A stretch of DNA of 64,000 nucleotides, taken from positions 154,002,852 through 154,066,851 of the forward strand of contig NC_061115.1 in assembly GCF_002878395.1 (NCBI RefSeq). The letters are read 5' to 3'. The position numbers and the translations under genes were made by a program. The notes under the pieces were generated by a model, which saw only the letters and a list, made by a program, of their open reading frames with translations, was not told the origin of the DNA and ran no database searches. Origin of the DNA: Capsicum annuum (Eukaryota > Streptophyta > Magnoliopsida > Solanales > Solanaceae). Positions 56,901-64,000 of this stretch are shown piece after piece; the first letter of the stretch is position 1; every line of letters starts with the position of its first letter.

Positions 56901-59791
56901 AATGACGAATTATAGAACCATCTAATACTATCAGGGGGTGTGAGAGGTATAAGAGGTATAAGGGATAAATAGTCCTGGGATAAAATGAAGGACTATTTTA
57001 TCCCATGTTTAGTGTGAGGTATTAGTTAGTACCGGGATTATTTATCCCACCATTTACCCCATAATTTGGGATAAATGATCCCACATACATGGTGGGATAA
57101 TTAATCCCAGAATTAATTATCCCGAGATAACTCTTTCCCAACCAAACGACCCCTCAGAACTTTGAATTTTAGTACTATGTTATCTGGTGCATCAAAATCA
57201 ATGCACCAGTGTGGGTCCTGCCTTTACAATAGTGCGTTTTAAATGTAGAATTGCAAGCATAGAAAGCATCTAGAAACTTGCATTGGTCCAATGCAATTCT
57301 AATGACCTTAAAAGAGAACACATATACGATACAATACCTACATAAGGAATGCTATCCTCATTAGATAAATAGAGCACCTGAGTAAAAATTGCTTTTGCTT
57401 TTGATATGATGAGCCTTGTTGAAATTTCACTTGGGGCAAAACTATCAGCAATAGACACAGCTACATAACCAGCAAGAACTATAGCCAAGTAGATCACCAC
57501 AGAATTAACATCCATCGGCATATCTATAGCTATGGAAGATCCTTTCTCCAAACCCAGGGTTTCAAGAGCATATGCAACTGTCCTGTAAGAACGGTTATGA
57601 GTGTGAGAAAGTTGGTGGTTCAAAGATTTCAAAAATTTGGCGTAAAGCACGAAGAAGAAAGTACCCCATACATGAAACCACTGGGAATAGGACAATACTA
57701 AAAGATATGAAGCAGGATAGATGGATTCATTTAGAGAATTGGTGATTCACTGCTACATCATCCTCCCTGGCCTCTCTTGACCTTGTTAATATTTAGAAAA
57801 TTGAACAAACAAGACCTTGATGAACTTTAAATTAAATCTTATTGCTAGGTCAGGGGCGCAGGAGACACCAGACAAGCACGGTGATATCACAAGAACAATA
57901 GTTTTCTTACGGGTGAGGACTGGGTTTCAACATCCGAAGGACGGCTTGCCCCAAACCAGACTTCAACAACTCGAAGGATGGCTTGCCAAGTAAGTCGAAC
58001 AGTAGATCAGATCATAGACACAAAGGATTTTCCCTACAAAATGGGCTGGCTTTCCCTAGCCAACCTACTCCACTCGGGAAAACTTACACTTCTGACAGGT
58101 TAGCATGTAATAAACTCAGAAAACTATTGCAATTGTAACAAGCTAACTTACCTAGTATTTCCTTAACCTATTACTCCACGAAGGACCGGCCTTCCATGCC
58201 TTTCGAAGAGAAGAACAAGAGAAATTTAGAAAGCAATAAATTGGTGGCTCTGGTGTTTTCATGTAGTTGTCCGGTTTCTAGATCTACAACTTTTATTAAG
58301 AGAAGATGTTAGCATTTCACAGTATCATATCAAAGCTGATCTAGCTAACTGTTGTACATCTAACTACATCAGTTCATTGAAAGAATAATTTACAACACCA
58401 ATGAATCTTACCAAACTGATTCACGTAACTCCTGCAAGGTCATCTTTTGCACAGGTGCTTCATCATTTCCTTCACTTCGCCATACTATGGCTACATCACT
58501 TAGAGTCCTCTTTCTTTTACTGAGGCAATTCTTCGCTGGATTCACCCTGGCCCCAGGAAGCCACTGACCACCTGGATGAGATGGAGTCTCACGTAAAATA
58601 CATTCAGGGGGAACTGAAAATGAAATATTCATTTCCTCCAATATGGTTTTCCAAAATACCTAGAAAGAGAGAGAGCAGGAAATGAGAGAGTCAACAAACA
58701 CATGATTCCTTATTAGCACCAAAATCACAACAGAAGTCCAATAATCAGGAATTCATCTTCAGAGTACACTCAACCTACCTCTTGGTCGGAGACTGAAAAT
58801 CTCTGAAAATCAGCGAAGCTAGAGATTGGGTCTTCATATTTTGATCCCAAGAACTCCTTTCCATGCCTCTCCAGAAGCTGGCCAATATTCGTCAACTGTG
58901 CATTTTTTCTGTTCCAGAAAAAAAAATTGGCATTAAAAATAAATTCAAACAAATTTAAGTTCCGGAAATTCTATAACACACGCAATGTCTTATTTTTTCC
59001 ATATGCAAAATCTAGTGCAGTCGGAAAAGAATCACCATTCACACTTATCAACCAAAAGAAAAAGGAACAAAGCAAAGGGGAGATGATCAGTCAAGTATAC
59101 GAGAAATATAGAAAATTGGCATGATATTTTGATATCCAATACACCTTTTGACAAGAAAACCCACAAAACCATGTCGCATGATGGTACGTACACTCATCTA
59201 TTAATGCCAGCTTATCACTATTTATCAGTCTTTGTATCACCCAGTTAATTCTTGAACATAACTCCATGCTTGAAATTAAGTTACAAAGACTTTTCACATA
59301 TACATTAACAAACTTAGTCTCTGTGAGCTTCACAGGCATAGCCAGTCACAATTCCAGATAAAGCACAGCGGTGATGAAGTTGATATCATCGTAAAAATAG
59401 TCGAATTGCCAACCCAACTTATTCAGAATTGAAGCCTCTATGCAAAAGAGCTTATAAAACTTAAGACGAGGTGAATGAATAAAATGAATCATAAAAAGAA
59501 TGATAATTAAAGCAAAGGAAAGAGAAGAGGGTCTAACGGGTCGGGTAACCAGGCAGGCGGGTTAGGGCCAAAATCCTTGTAGCAGCCATAGTACATCATC
59601 TGGTGGAACGAGAAAGGAAGGTTTGGAGTGAGTATTTGTTTGGAGATATGGTGCCATGTTTGGGGAGTGGCAGACCCGTAATTACCAACTATTTGGGTTA
59701 ATTTCTCGTGAAGTTCAGAGGGTATTCCCTGAGCTTCGAAGTCGGCGACGGTGACGGAATCTAAGCTCTTGTAATTCTGATGATGACCCAT
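38995..59791 (-). CDS. Peroxisomal acyl-activating enzyme (AAE17/AAE18-like), complete, 14 exons
   Basis: An AMP-forming acyl-CoA synthetase-like enzyme that activates a carboxylic acid via acyl-AMP. Exons (minus strand, 5' to 3'): 59791-59538, 58908-58779, 58659-58412, 57582-57378, 55937-55897, 55666-55541, 50357-50284, 42591-42371, 41833-41739, 41448-41232, 39844-39719, 39640-39542, 39389-39177, 39105-38995. All introns have GT/AG, and the lengths sum to 2,160 nt (719 residues plus stop), as expected for the family. Motifs: [18 protein letters not shown] (ATP/AMP binding), [30 protein letters not shown] in part, and [11 protein letters not shown] with the C-terminal catalytic Lys. The protein ends Ser-Arg-Leu, a type 1 peroxisomal signal. 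The start [12 protein letters not shown] fits the family better than an in-frame ATG 93 nt upstream. Arabidopsis AAE18 has been linked to peroxisomal activation of 2,4-DB; the natural substrate is uncertain. Introns 6 and 7 are full of transposons. Confidence 0.9.
39845..41231. mobile_element. LTR-element debris in intron 10 of the AAE gene
   Basis: Around 39950-40030 a segment resembles the end of the TRIM LTR at 47699 ('gggcaattctcttctcatg', 'agctagctta', 'ttcttaaca') followed by 'aggtatcaaagtcag', a degraded tRNA-Met primer site. The following 700 bp (for example 'gaagctatggctgaagaag') resemble gag/pol debris. No intact ORF and no clear second LTR. Confidence 0.45.
43440..44449. mobile_element. 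hAT-like non-autonomous element
   Basis: Ends caggggcagaccca and tgagtccgccattg are imperfect inverted repeats with the hAT-type CAGGG start. Flanking octamers ttaataat and attataat are similar, as for an 8-bp target duplication in AT-rich DNA. The end sequences resemble those of the element at 62443-63101. It carries a Pol III A/B-box-like module at about 43570-43650. Confidence 0.55.
44515..46600 (+). pseudogene. Ty1/copia (Tnt1-type) pol remnant
   Basis: Traceable pieces of reverse transcriptase: [20 protein letters not shown] and [13 protein letters not shown] (44891-45073); [14 protein letters not shown] with a local duplication (45090-45180); [19 protein letters not shown] with the YIDD box (45495-45560); and [20 protein letters not shown] (from 45629). 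RNase H-like parts follow: [36 protein letters not shown], and [10 protein letters not shown] near 46350. The frame is broken by many stops and shifts. It appears to be a different copia lineage from the one at 49330-49890, so one was nested in the other. Confidence 0.8.
46601..47175. other. Probable LTR debris downstream of the copia pol remnant
   Basis: Non-coding. Phrases such as 'gaacttgggaagtaagcaa' and 'agagttgagagaccag' could be from a 3' LTR, but no second copy was found in the window. Confidence 0.35.
47180..47365 (+). mobile_element. Au-type SINE
   Basis: tRNA-derived head with an A-box-like tagccggtaaag and a B-box-like gtcatgggttcaaac at the expected spacing, then 'ggtaaggttgcgtacaat', 'cggtttggcccctctctga' and the diagnostic end 'agtgcaacgcgctaccct' (usual form: tgcaccgggctgccctt). 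About 185 bp, nearly full length. Confidence 0.8.
47699..48030 (+). mobile_element. TRIM (terminal-repeat retrotransposon in miniature), complete
   Basis: Two short LTRs, 47699-47808 and 47911-48030, both starting tgttaagag and ending tctttaca. They share 'gatgggcaattgatctcct' and 'gagctagcttttgggtt'. A tRNA-Met primer site tggtatcagagcc (47809-47821) follows the first LTR and a purine-rich 'gcatgggag' precedes the second. A perfect 5-bp target duplication ATGAT lies at 47694-47698 and 48031-48035. Only about 100 bp of internal sequence, non-coding, so it needs proteins from another element. Confidence 0.92.
48056..49051. mobile_element. MULE-type MITE with a SINE inside
   Basis: Long terminal inverted repeats: left 'gatcaaaatgatccttaat' + 'tattttggtcctt', right 'atacattacggatcatttt' + 'gatctttttctc'. 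Flanked by 9-bp direct repeats taccaagtt (48047-48055) and taccaaggt (49052-49060), 8 of 9 identical, the target length of Mutator elements. No coding capacity. Length about 996 bp including the inserted SINE. Confidence 0.75.
48877..48989 (+). mobile_element. TTG-tailed solanaceous SINE fragment in the MITE
   Basis: 'gaggtactggtatgatctg', 'cgtacacttaaccctcctc', 'agaccccactatgtgggaa', 'tacactgggtatgttgttc'. Flanked by a perfect 14-bp duplication aaatatcaaggacc (48863-48876 and 48990-49003). 5' truncated. Confidence 0.88.
49330..49892 (+). pseudogene. Copia RNase H C-terminal remnant of the outer element
   Basis: Pieces of the copia C-terminus: [38 protein letters not shown], and, across frames, the IASNPVF...H.EIDCHF..E/K and D..ADIFTK regions in degraded form ([20 protein letters not shown]). 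Ends next to a purine tract and the 3' LTR at 49893. Several frameshifts. Confidence 0.75.
49893..50089 (+). repeat. 3' LTR of the outer copia element
   Basis: TG...CA segment with a TATA-less AT-rich centre and 'aacccc'. It follows the polypurine tract gagagggag, and its start matches 43353-43400. Confidence 0.7.
50638..50834. mobile_element. Tourist-like MITE (TAA target)
   Basis: 197 bp with inverted ends gagactgtttggatt and atccaaacaggccc and the interior palindromic words 'cataagttaggattcctaa', 'cttatggcttataagtcat'. Flanked by TAA on both sides (50635-50637 and 50835-50837), the PIF/Harbinger-type 3-bp duplication. Lies in intron 6 of the AAE gene. Confidence 0.8.
51154..53113 (-). pseudogene. 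LINE (L1-type) ORF1-like remnant with CCHC zinc knuckle
   Basis: Reading the minus strand, 53113-52571 contains [20 protein letters not shown] and ends [20 protein letters not shown], a CX2CX4HX4C knuckle preceded by the short region that follows DUF4283 in plant L1-type ORF1 proteins. The same strand then has further open pieces, 52111-51755, 51728-51522 ([20 protein letters not shown]) and 51393-51154, low-complexity and charged, as the C-terminal half of ORF1 often is. No endonuclease or RT follows. A SINE sits at 52270-52396. The family call rests mainly on the knuckle. Confidence 0.5.
52270..52396 (+). mobile_element. TTG-tailed SINE or RTE-LINE 3' end
   Basis: 'gggggtctatcgaaaacag', 'cctctctacttcatctaag', 'ggtatggactgcgtacaca', 'ttaccctcccacaccccac', 'aatacactgggtatg' then (TTG)n of about 8 repeats. 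The 'gtctatcgaaaacagcc' lead is also found at RTE LINE 3' ends, so the origin could be either. Confidence 0.75.
54174..54660. mobile_element. Tourist-like MITE (TTA target)
   Basis: Ends gagtgtgtataggaaaata and ccccatacccaacacaccc are inverted repeats, and TTA lies on both sides (54171-54173 and 54661-54663). About 487 bp, no coding; the overlapping open frames are incidental. Confidence 0.65.
54700..54972. mobile_element. hAT-type MITE, approximate ends
   Basis: Left 'gtaggcatttggacatagat' and right 'caaatgttgtccaaatagcc' form an imperfect inverted repeat of the style common in solanaceous hAT MITEs. Exact ends and target duplication are not resolved. Confidence 0.45.
55700..55885. repeat. 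92-bp tandem duplication in intron 5 of the AAE gene
   Basis: Two almost identical copies starting gaaatgatgaaaatgcaga at 55700 and 55792. They lie between the 41-nt exon 5 and exon 6, leaving a 230-bp intron. Confidence 0.95.
56934..57153. mobile_element. MITE with GGGG(T)-type ends
   Basis: Starts gggggtgtgagagg and ends ccaaccaaacgacccc. TCA flanks both sides (56931-56933 and 57154-57156). The interior is a series of 'gggataa/ttatccc' inverted words. 220 bp, in intron 4 of the AAE gene. Confidence 0.7.
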
Positions 59792-60331
59792 ATCCTCCAC
59801 ACACCCCACACCCACACCCACTTGTGAAGTAGTAATAAAGAGTGTGATTACACACAAATTAGAGCAAATGGGTGAAGCAATCAATCAAACACCTTCAAGT
59901 TGTTGGATATTATTAATTAATTACTTAGATGAAGAGAAACAAACATGAATTTGAATGATTAGAAACGTGTTCCGTGGCTGCCAAATCTACCAATTTTTTA
60001 ATCTTTCTTGTTAGAGGGAGATTGGTCTATCTTAAGACACTATTTGATGGTACATAAAGATCGAGGGAACTTACGCCACGTAACTATACAAAATTAAAAA
60101 ACTTTTAGCACCATATTCTTATTCTTAAAATAAATCTTCATTTAATTTATTTGATCTATTTGAGTCGGCGACTGAAAGGTTCCCTCAACTTAAAAAAATA
60201 ATTAATTTATGGTCTCAAATTAAAAAGTAACAAAAGTAGATTTGATGCACTTTGTTTTGTGCACTTTGATTTCTTTTCAAAAACGTTTGAGATTGACGAG
60301 GTTAAAAGTGGATATTGCACAGGAAAAAAAA
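59792..60331. promoter_or_regulatory. Putative promoter region of the AAE gene
   Basis: Sequence upstream of the minus-strand start codon. It contains a C/A-rich stretch close to the ATG (59795-59825) and AT-rich DNA beyond; no clear TATA box or known element could be identified. A second in-frame ATG occurs at 59884. Confidence 0.4.
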
Positions 60332-60742
60332 GGCAAAACTCTAGGATTTTAAATTTGTTTCAAAAATTCACTTAAATTCCTAAACTAAGGTTTATACCTA
60401 TCAAATCCCTAAATTTTAAATTTTGTTTCAATTGGGCGTTTTTTACCTAATCAACAACAGACACAAAGTGTGTGTAATACACTCGCCTGACGTGGCAAAA
60501 TTAGTCAATTAAAAAAAATACGCGGCAAAAAAATAATACGTGAAATTACTGATTTTTTATATTTTTCTATTTAATTATCTATTTAATAATAATTTTAATT
60601 AAAAAAAACACCCCCAATTCCGCCCGTCGTCATCTTCACACCACCCCTCCCCCGTTTCACAGCTCTCTCACACACAAACACACGCATTCACTCACACGCA
60701 CACAGTTTACACACATACACGAGAGCAGCAACACAGTAAACA

Positions 60743-60767
60743 TTTTTCGACGAGACTCGTCGAAAAA
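60743..60767. repeat. 25-bp perfect palindrome
   Basis: Arms TTTTTCGACGAG and CTCGTCGAAAAA with a single A in the centre. Confidence 0.95.
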
Positions 60768-60879
60768 TCAACTCCAAAATCAGACACAAACACATACATT
60801 CACTCACACACATAGAGAGTTCACTCACGCACACTCACAGTTCACACACACACACGAGAAAGTAGCAACACAGTCAACG

Positions 60880-60904
60880 TTTTCCGGCGAGACTCACCGG
60901 AAAA
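60880..60904. repeat. 25-bp near-perfect palindrome, duplicated partner
   Basis: Arms TTTTCCGGCGAG and CTCACCGGAAAA around a single A. It lies 137 bp after the first palindrome inside a duplicated CA-rich unit. Confidence 0.9.
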
Positions 60905-61515
60905 TCAACTCCAAAAAAGAAAGAATTTTTTTCCCAAATCTTTGATGTTGTTGACAATGGTGAAGAATGGTTACTTCTTTGATGTAGTCTTTAATGGTTA
61001 AGATTGATTAGTGATTTTGTTATTATTCGGAGTTGCTAATTTTCAACTGATTTGATGGATTTTGGTTTGAAGCTTTTCTTCAAATTGTTGCAATGGAAAT
61101 AATATTTGAGGAAACAATAATCATGTTCACTGCTAATAGATTCAAATCTTGTGCAAAGGAAACAATTTTGTGCTTAATGGATCTTGTTCACTGCTAATTG
61201 TTGGGGGGGGGGTGTTTGTGAAGAAGAAGTTGACTGTGGGGCGTGGGGGGAGCTTTTCATTTAAAAAAAAATTAAAATATTAGAATAATTAAAAATTAAA
61301 TTAATAAAATAATTTAAATATAATTTTTTTAATAAAAAAAATAAAATATTATTTAATTTACTATTCGCACGCTCACACTTTCCTTGCCAAATTAGCATTT
61401 TGTGCCTGATAGGTATCAATTTTAGTACTTGAGGTGCCTAATAGGTACAAGCCTTAGTTGAGGGTTCTAAGTGAATTTTCGAGATAAATTTGAGGCCCTA
61501 TCGATTGGTTTGACC

Positions 61516-61924
61516 AAAAAAAAATATATTATCCATTTTTTTTAATGTTACACTAGTTTTGTGCATTATTATTTTTTTTCACATATTGCACTATTAATTA
61601 TTTTTAATATAATGCACTTATTTATGCACTATTCATTTTTTCACATATTGCACAAAAATAGTGCATTATTCATTATTTTTCATTTTGTGCACTTTTTTTT
61701 CATTTATTTTTAGTGCACTATTTTACTGCACTATCCTTTTATTTATTTCATATAATGCAATTTTCTTTTTTTTTATTTAGTACGTATTTAATTTATTTCA
61801 TATAGTGCACTATTCAATGCACTATCTTTTTTTGTCATACATTATATTAAAATTTGAATTTTCTTTTAATTTTGTCATATGTCGCACTATTTTAATGTAC
61901 TATCTATTATTTTTTATTTAATTC
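61516..61924. repeat. T-rich stretch with repeated TGCACTATT-type words
   Basis: 'gcactatt', 'gtgcactat' and 'tagtgcac' recur about ten times in both orientations among T-rich DNA. No gene. It may be an intron or upstream part of the following pseudogene. Confidence 0.5.
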
Positions 61925-63345
61925 ATTTAATGAAACATCAACTTTCAGAATGTGACAGTGAAATTAAGAAAAAGAAATCTCTATGGAAGATGGATCTACA
62001 TGCCCTTGGAGTTTCATACAAAATCAAGTGGTTGAATCAACAATTTGTCATGCTCGAGATGTTGATAGAAAAACAAAAGCTTTCTGAAAATGGTGAAAAC
62101 AGTAATAATGGATGATATGATACGCAAGCATTTCATGCATTGATGTCTATATTGAATAAATAAGTTGCTCGTTACGAGTCTCTTTAGGAAAAAAATAACG
62201 ATCTATGCAAGTGGATGGTATTTCCCTGGTCTCTACTAAGTATTATTCTTCACATGAAAATGTTTCTGTTTTGTTGATTGAAACATAAATGCTAATGATC
62301 ACTTTTTGTGTGAAATGCAGCATGAAAATGACCTTAATATAAATTGTGAAGGTTCGATTATACGAAAAACAAAGAAAGAAATTAAGATGCTAGAGCACTT
62401 TCTTGAAGAAACATTTCAATTGAAAAAATACATAGTAGCAACCAGAGGCGGATCCAAGATCTGAACTCACCGAATGCCAAGTAATTCAATAGGATTATTC
62501 ATCTTTTCGGTCTATAGGACAATTAACAAATCAATCAATAATAAAAGAACAATAATAAACTGACTTTTGTCGGCGACGATGAAATACGAGCGGCGACAAC
62601 AATAAACCAGAGTTCAGAAGTCGAAGTCGAGAAATAGAGAGAGCCAACGAGGTCGTGAAATCATGCTCTGGAAATTGAGAGAAAAATAATAGGATTTTTT
62701 TAATTTGGATGAGAGGTTAAATTATTTTTAACAATTAATGAAATAAAAAAAGTCAAAAATAATAATTAATTATTTAATTAAGTCAACTTAATTAGCAGCA
62801 AAACTTAAGTCAACTTAATTAGTCACAAAACATAAGTTACGACTTAAGCCTACAGCCTACAAAGTAGCAGGCATTGCTTTAAAAAGACTTAAAAAGTTAT
62901 GCTGCCAACAAAGGTCAAACCCACGACCTTTGGGCCCTTTGAAATGTGCCTCTACCACTTGCACTAGATACCACTTTATTATTATGGGTGGCTGATTTAT
63001 TATTTGAATATATCAGTGTATATATACCTATATAGAGAGAGTTTCCATCAAAATTTGCGGGTGGCGTGCCACCCCCACGGCAATGAATAAATCCGTCCCT
63101 GGTAGAAACAGGGCAGAAATTGATGGAAGACCAAATAAAAATTGCTTCTGAATTTGTTGGAGCTGCAGAAAAACCTGATACACCTGCAAGCTTTGATGTC
63201 AAACGATTTGTTGATGGCATTAGAACTCTTTTAGGAAAGTTTCGAGAGGACTTAAAGTTCGTATATCTCGAATTATTGGTGATCTTGAGGAAATTTTGGC
63301 CTATGAGGGCATCACATATTTCAAGAGATAGTGCTCACCGAGGCA
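61925..63345 (+). pseudogene. Myosin-heavy-chain-related plant protein, 3' fragment, interrupted
   Basis: Reads ECDSEIKKKKSLWKMDLHAL, GVSYKIKWLNQQFVMLEMLI, then with stops MSILNK.VARYESL.EKNND. After an intron-like gap (62219-62319, with 'gcag' acceptor) it reads HENDLNINCEGSIIRKTKKE, IKMLEHFLEETFQLKKYIVA. The frame then resumes beyond an inserted element: TGQKLMEDQIKIASEFVGAA, EKPDTPASFDVKRFVDGIRT. After a frame change near 63260 it reads VRISRIIGDLEEILAYEGIT. This order matches the C-terminal part of plant-specific coiled-coil proteins often annotated as myosin heavy chain-related. Four or more disabling changes make it a pseudogene; the upstream part of the gene is not in the window. The function of the intact protein is poorly known. 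Confidence 0.7.
62443..63101. mobile_element. hAT-like non-autonomous element in a pseudogene exon
   Basis: 659 bp with inverted ends cagaggcggatcca and taaatccgtccctg. An 8-bp target duplication, gtagcaac (62435-62442) and gtagaaac (63102-63109, one difference), is the hAT length. Removing the element and one duplicate restores the conserved reading VATGQK of the host pseudogene, which supports both ends. A Pol III A/B-box-like module lies on the minus strand at about 62990-62900. Confidence 0.85.
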
Positions 63346-63359
63346 GAATCTTGTGACCT

Positions 63360-64000
63360 TTAAGTTAACTTTCACAACTTCTCATCTTCTAAGGTAACAT
63401 GAGATGGTAAATTTACATGGTGCAACCAAATATATAATGCAGCTTATTCAAAGAATATGTTCTGTTTTAGTCCCAGATATACATGTAAATATCCTGGAAC
63501 TATAAGTTTCAATAATTCACGTATATAAAAATTAATTGCATCATTTATAGTCGTATCAATGTTCACCTATTCAGCCGTTTTTACTTTTGTTTTACATAAT
63601 TTTCTAAATAAACGAATATCGACTAGAGGGGCACAACTTGTTCATGGATCTCTAGGCTTTACTTCTGTACATAATCATAATATATAACATGAAGAATTAA
63701 ACATTAATCTGTCTTCAAGTGATAAATTAAAACGTTCATTTCGATGAGAACATTCAAGGATGAAGCTACTACCCTTATCATAGAAAGTTTATGAAATTGC
63801 AGCACAAGCACTACCTATATTTTTTTCTTTTGGTTCATGTTATGTGCATATATATGTGAATCACTCTAATCTTGATTAAATTTGAGTCCTTTTTCTAACT
63901 TACTTCTCATACTAGAAGAGGCATTAGATTTTGATGCTTCAAGATTATTGAATCCTTGTCAATATTTATTACTACGTTGCCCTATGAATGACAGTTTAAC
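63360..64000. other. AT-rich end of window, nothing recognised
   Basis: No gene. A 16-bp word ggggcacaacttgttc at 63628-63643 is identical to part of the array A unit. Confidence 0.4.

Larger units (their letters stand above)
60332..61515. mobile_element. Foldback / MULE-like element with long imperfect inverted arms
   Basis: Left arm from 60332 (ggcaaaactctagg, 'aaaattcacttaaattcct', 'aactaaggtttatacctat') matches in inverted orientation the right arm ending 61515 ('ataggtacaagccttagtt', 'taagtgaattttcgag', 'tttgacc'). Similarity continues deeper (C-rich blocks at 60610-60655 against G-rich blocks at 61203-61250), so arms are about 330 bp. Flanks are A-rich 9-mers on both sides. The central part has two palindromes and a CA-rich, 5'-UTR-like segment that may be captured from a gene. 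Confidence 0.65.

Noticed and set aside
57840..58300. Possible SINE in AAE intron 3
   Set aside because: Two short repeated words (cgaaggacggcttgcc and cgaaggatggcttgcc) exist, but no promoter boxes, tail or target duplication.
59792..59884. Upstream in-frame ATG of the AAE gene as the true start
   Set aside because: It would add 31 residues with no match to the family; [12 protein letters not shown] aligns with the usual N-terminus. A cDNA would decide.

Overview
This window is plant nuclear DNA, almost certainly from a Solanaceae species (tomato, potato, pepper or tobacco family; I cannot name the genus). The evidence is an intron-rich plant acyl-activating enzyme gene, TTG-tailed solanaceous SINEs, an Au-type SINE, a chromodomain Ty3/gypsy (Tekay/Del-like) retrotransposon, Mutator-like elements (MULEs) with Ulp1-type protease genes, Helitrons, and many hAT- and Tourist-like MITEs. 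No bacterial-type features, CRISPR arrays, rRNA genes or convincing tRNA genes were seen.

Layout. 1-1060: tandem array of ~322-bp units, most carrying the same SINE. 2170-2709: one unidentified exon-like ORF with a membrane segment. About 3.2-27.4 kb: what looks like one very large, decayed MULE. Its left half holds a plus-strand DUF1985 plus Ulp1/C48 protease gene (5054-11289). Its right half holds a minus-strand MuDR-type transposase gene (about 25060 down to 12745). The two genes converge. Four separate tandem arrays built around a palindromic TTGCC...GGCAA core lie beside or inside these genes. The transposase is cut in its SWIM zinc finger by an 8.9-kb Tekay-like retrotransposon (13014-21897, target duplication CTATC). 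A captured ABCB-transporter fragment lies at 26.1-26.9 kb. 27.85-31.45 kb: a second, shorter MULE remnant. 31.5-35.4 kb: AT-rich repeats. 35.4-38.8 kb: two non-autonomous Helitrons in tandem.

The one gene that looks intact is on the minus strand, 59791 down to 38995. It has 14 exons, a 719-residue product, and a C-terminal Ser-Arg-Leu peroxisomal signal, and is homologous to Arabidopsis AAE17/AAE18. Its two largest introns (7.7 and 5.2 kb) are packed with nested transposons: copia-type debris, a complete 332-bp TRIM, a MULE-type MITE with a SINE inside, hAT- and Tourist-like elements, and L1- and RTE-type LINE remnants. Every exon boundary still has GT/AG and the phases add up to an open frame.

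60.3-61.5 kb is a foldback/MULE-like element with two 25-bp palindromes. 61.9-63.4 kb is a pseudogene related to myosin-heavy-chain-related plant proteins, interrupted by a 659-bp hAT-like element with an 8-bp target duplication. Apart from the acyl-activating enzyme, the coding sequence here is mobile-element derived or pseudogenic. All calls come from reading the sequence; no database search was run.
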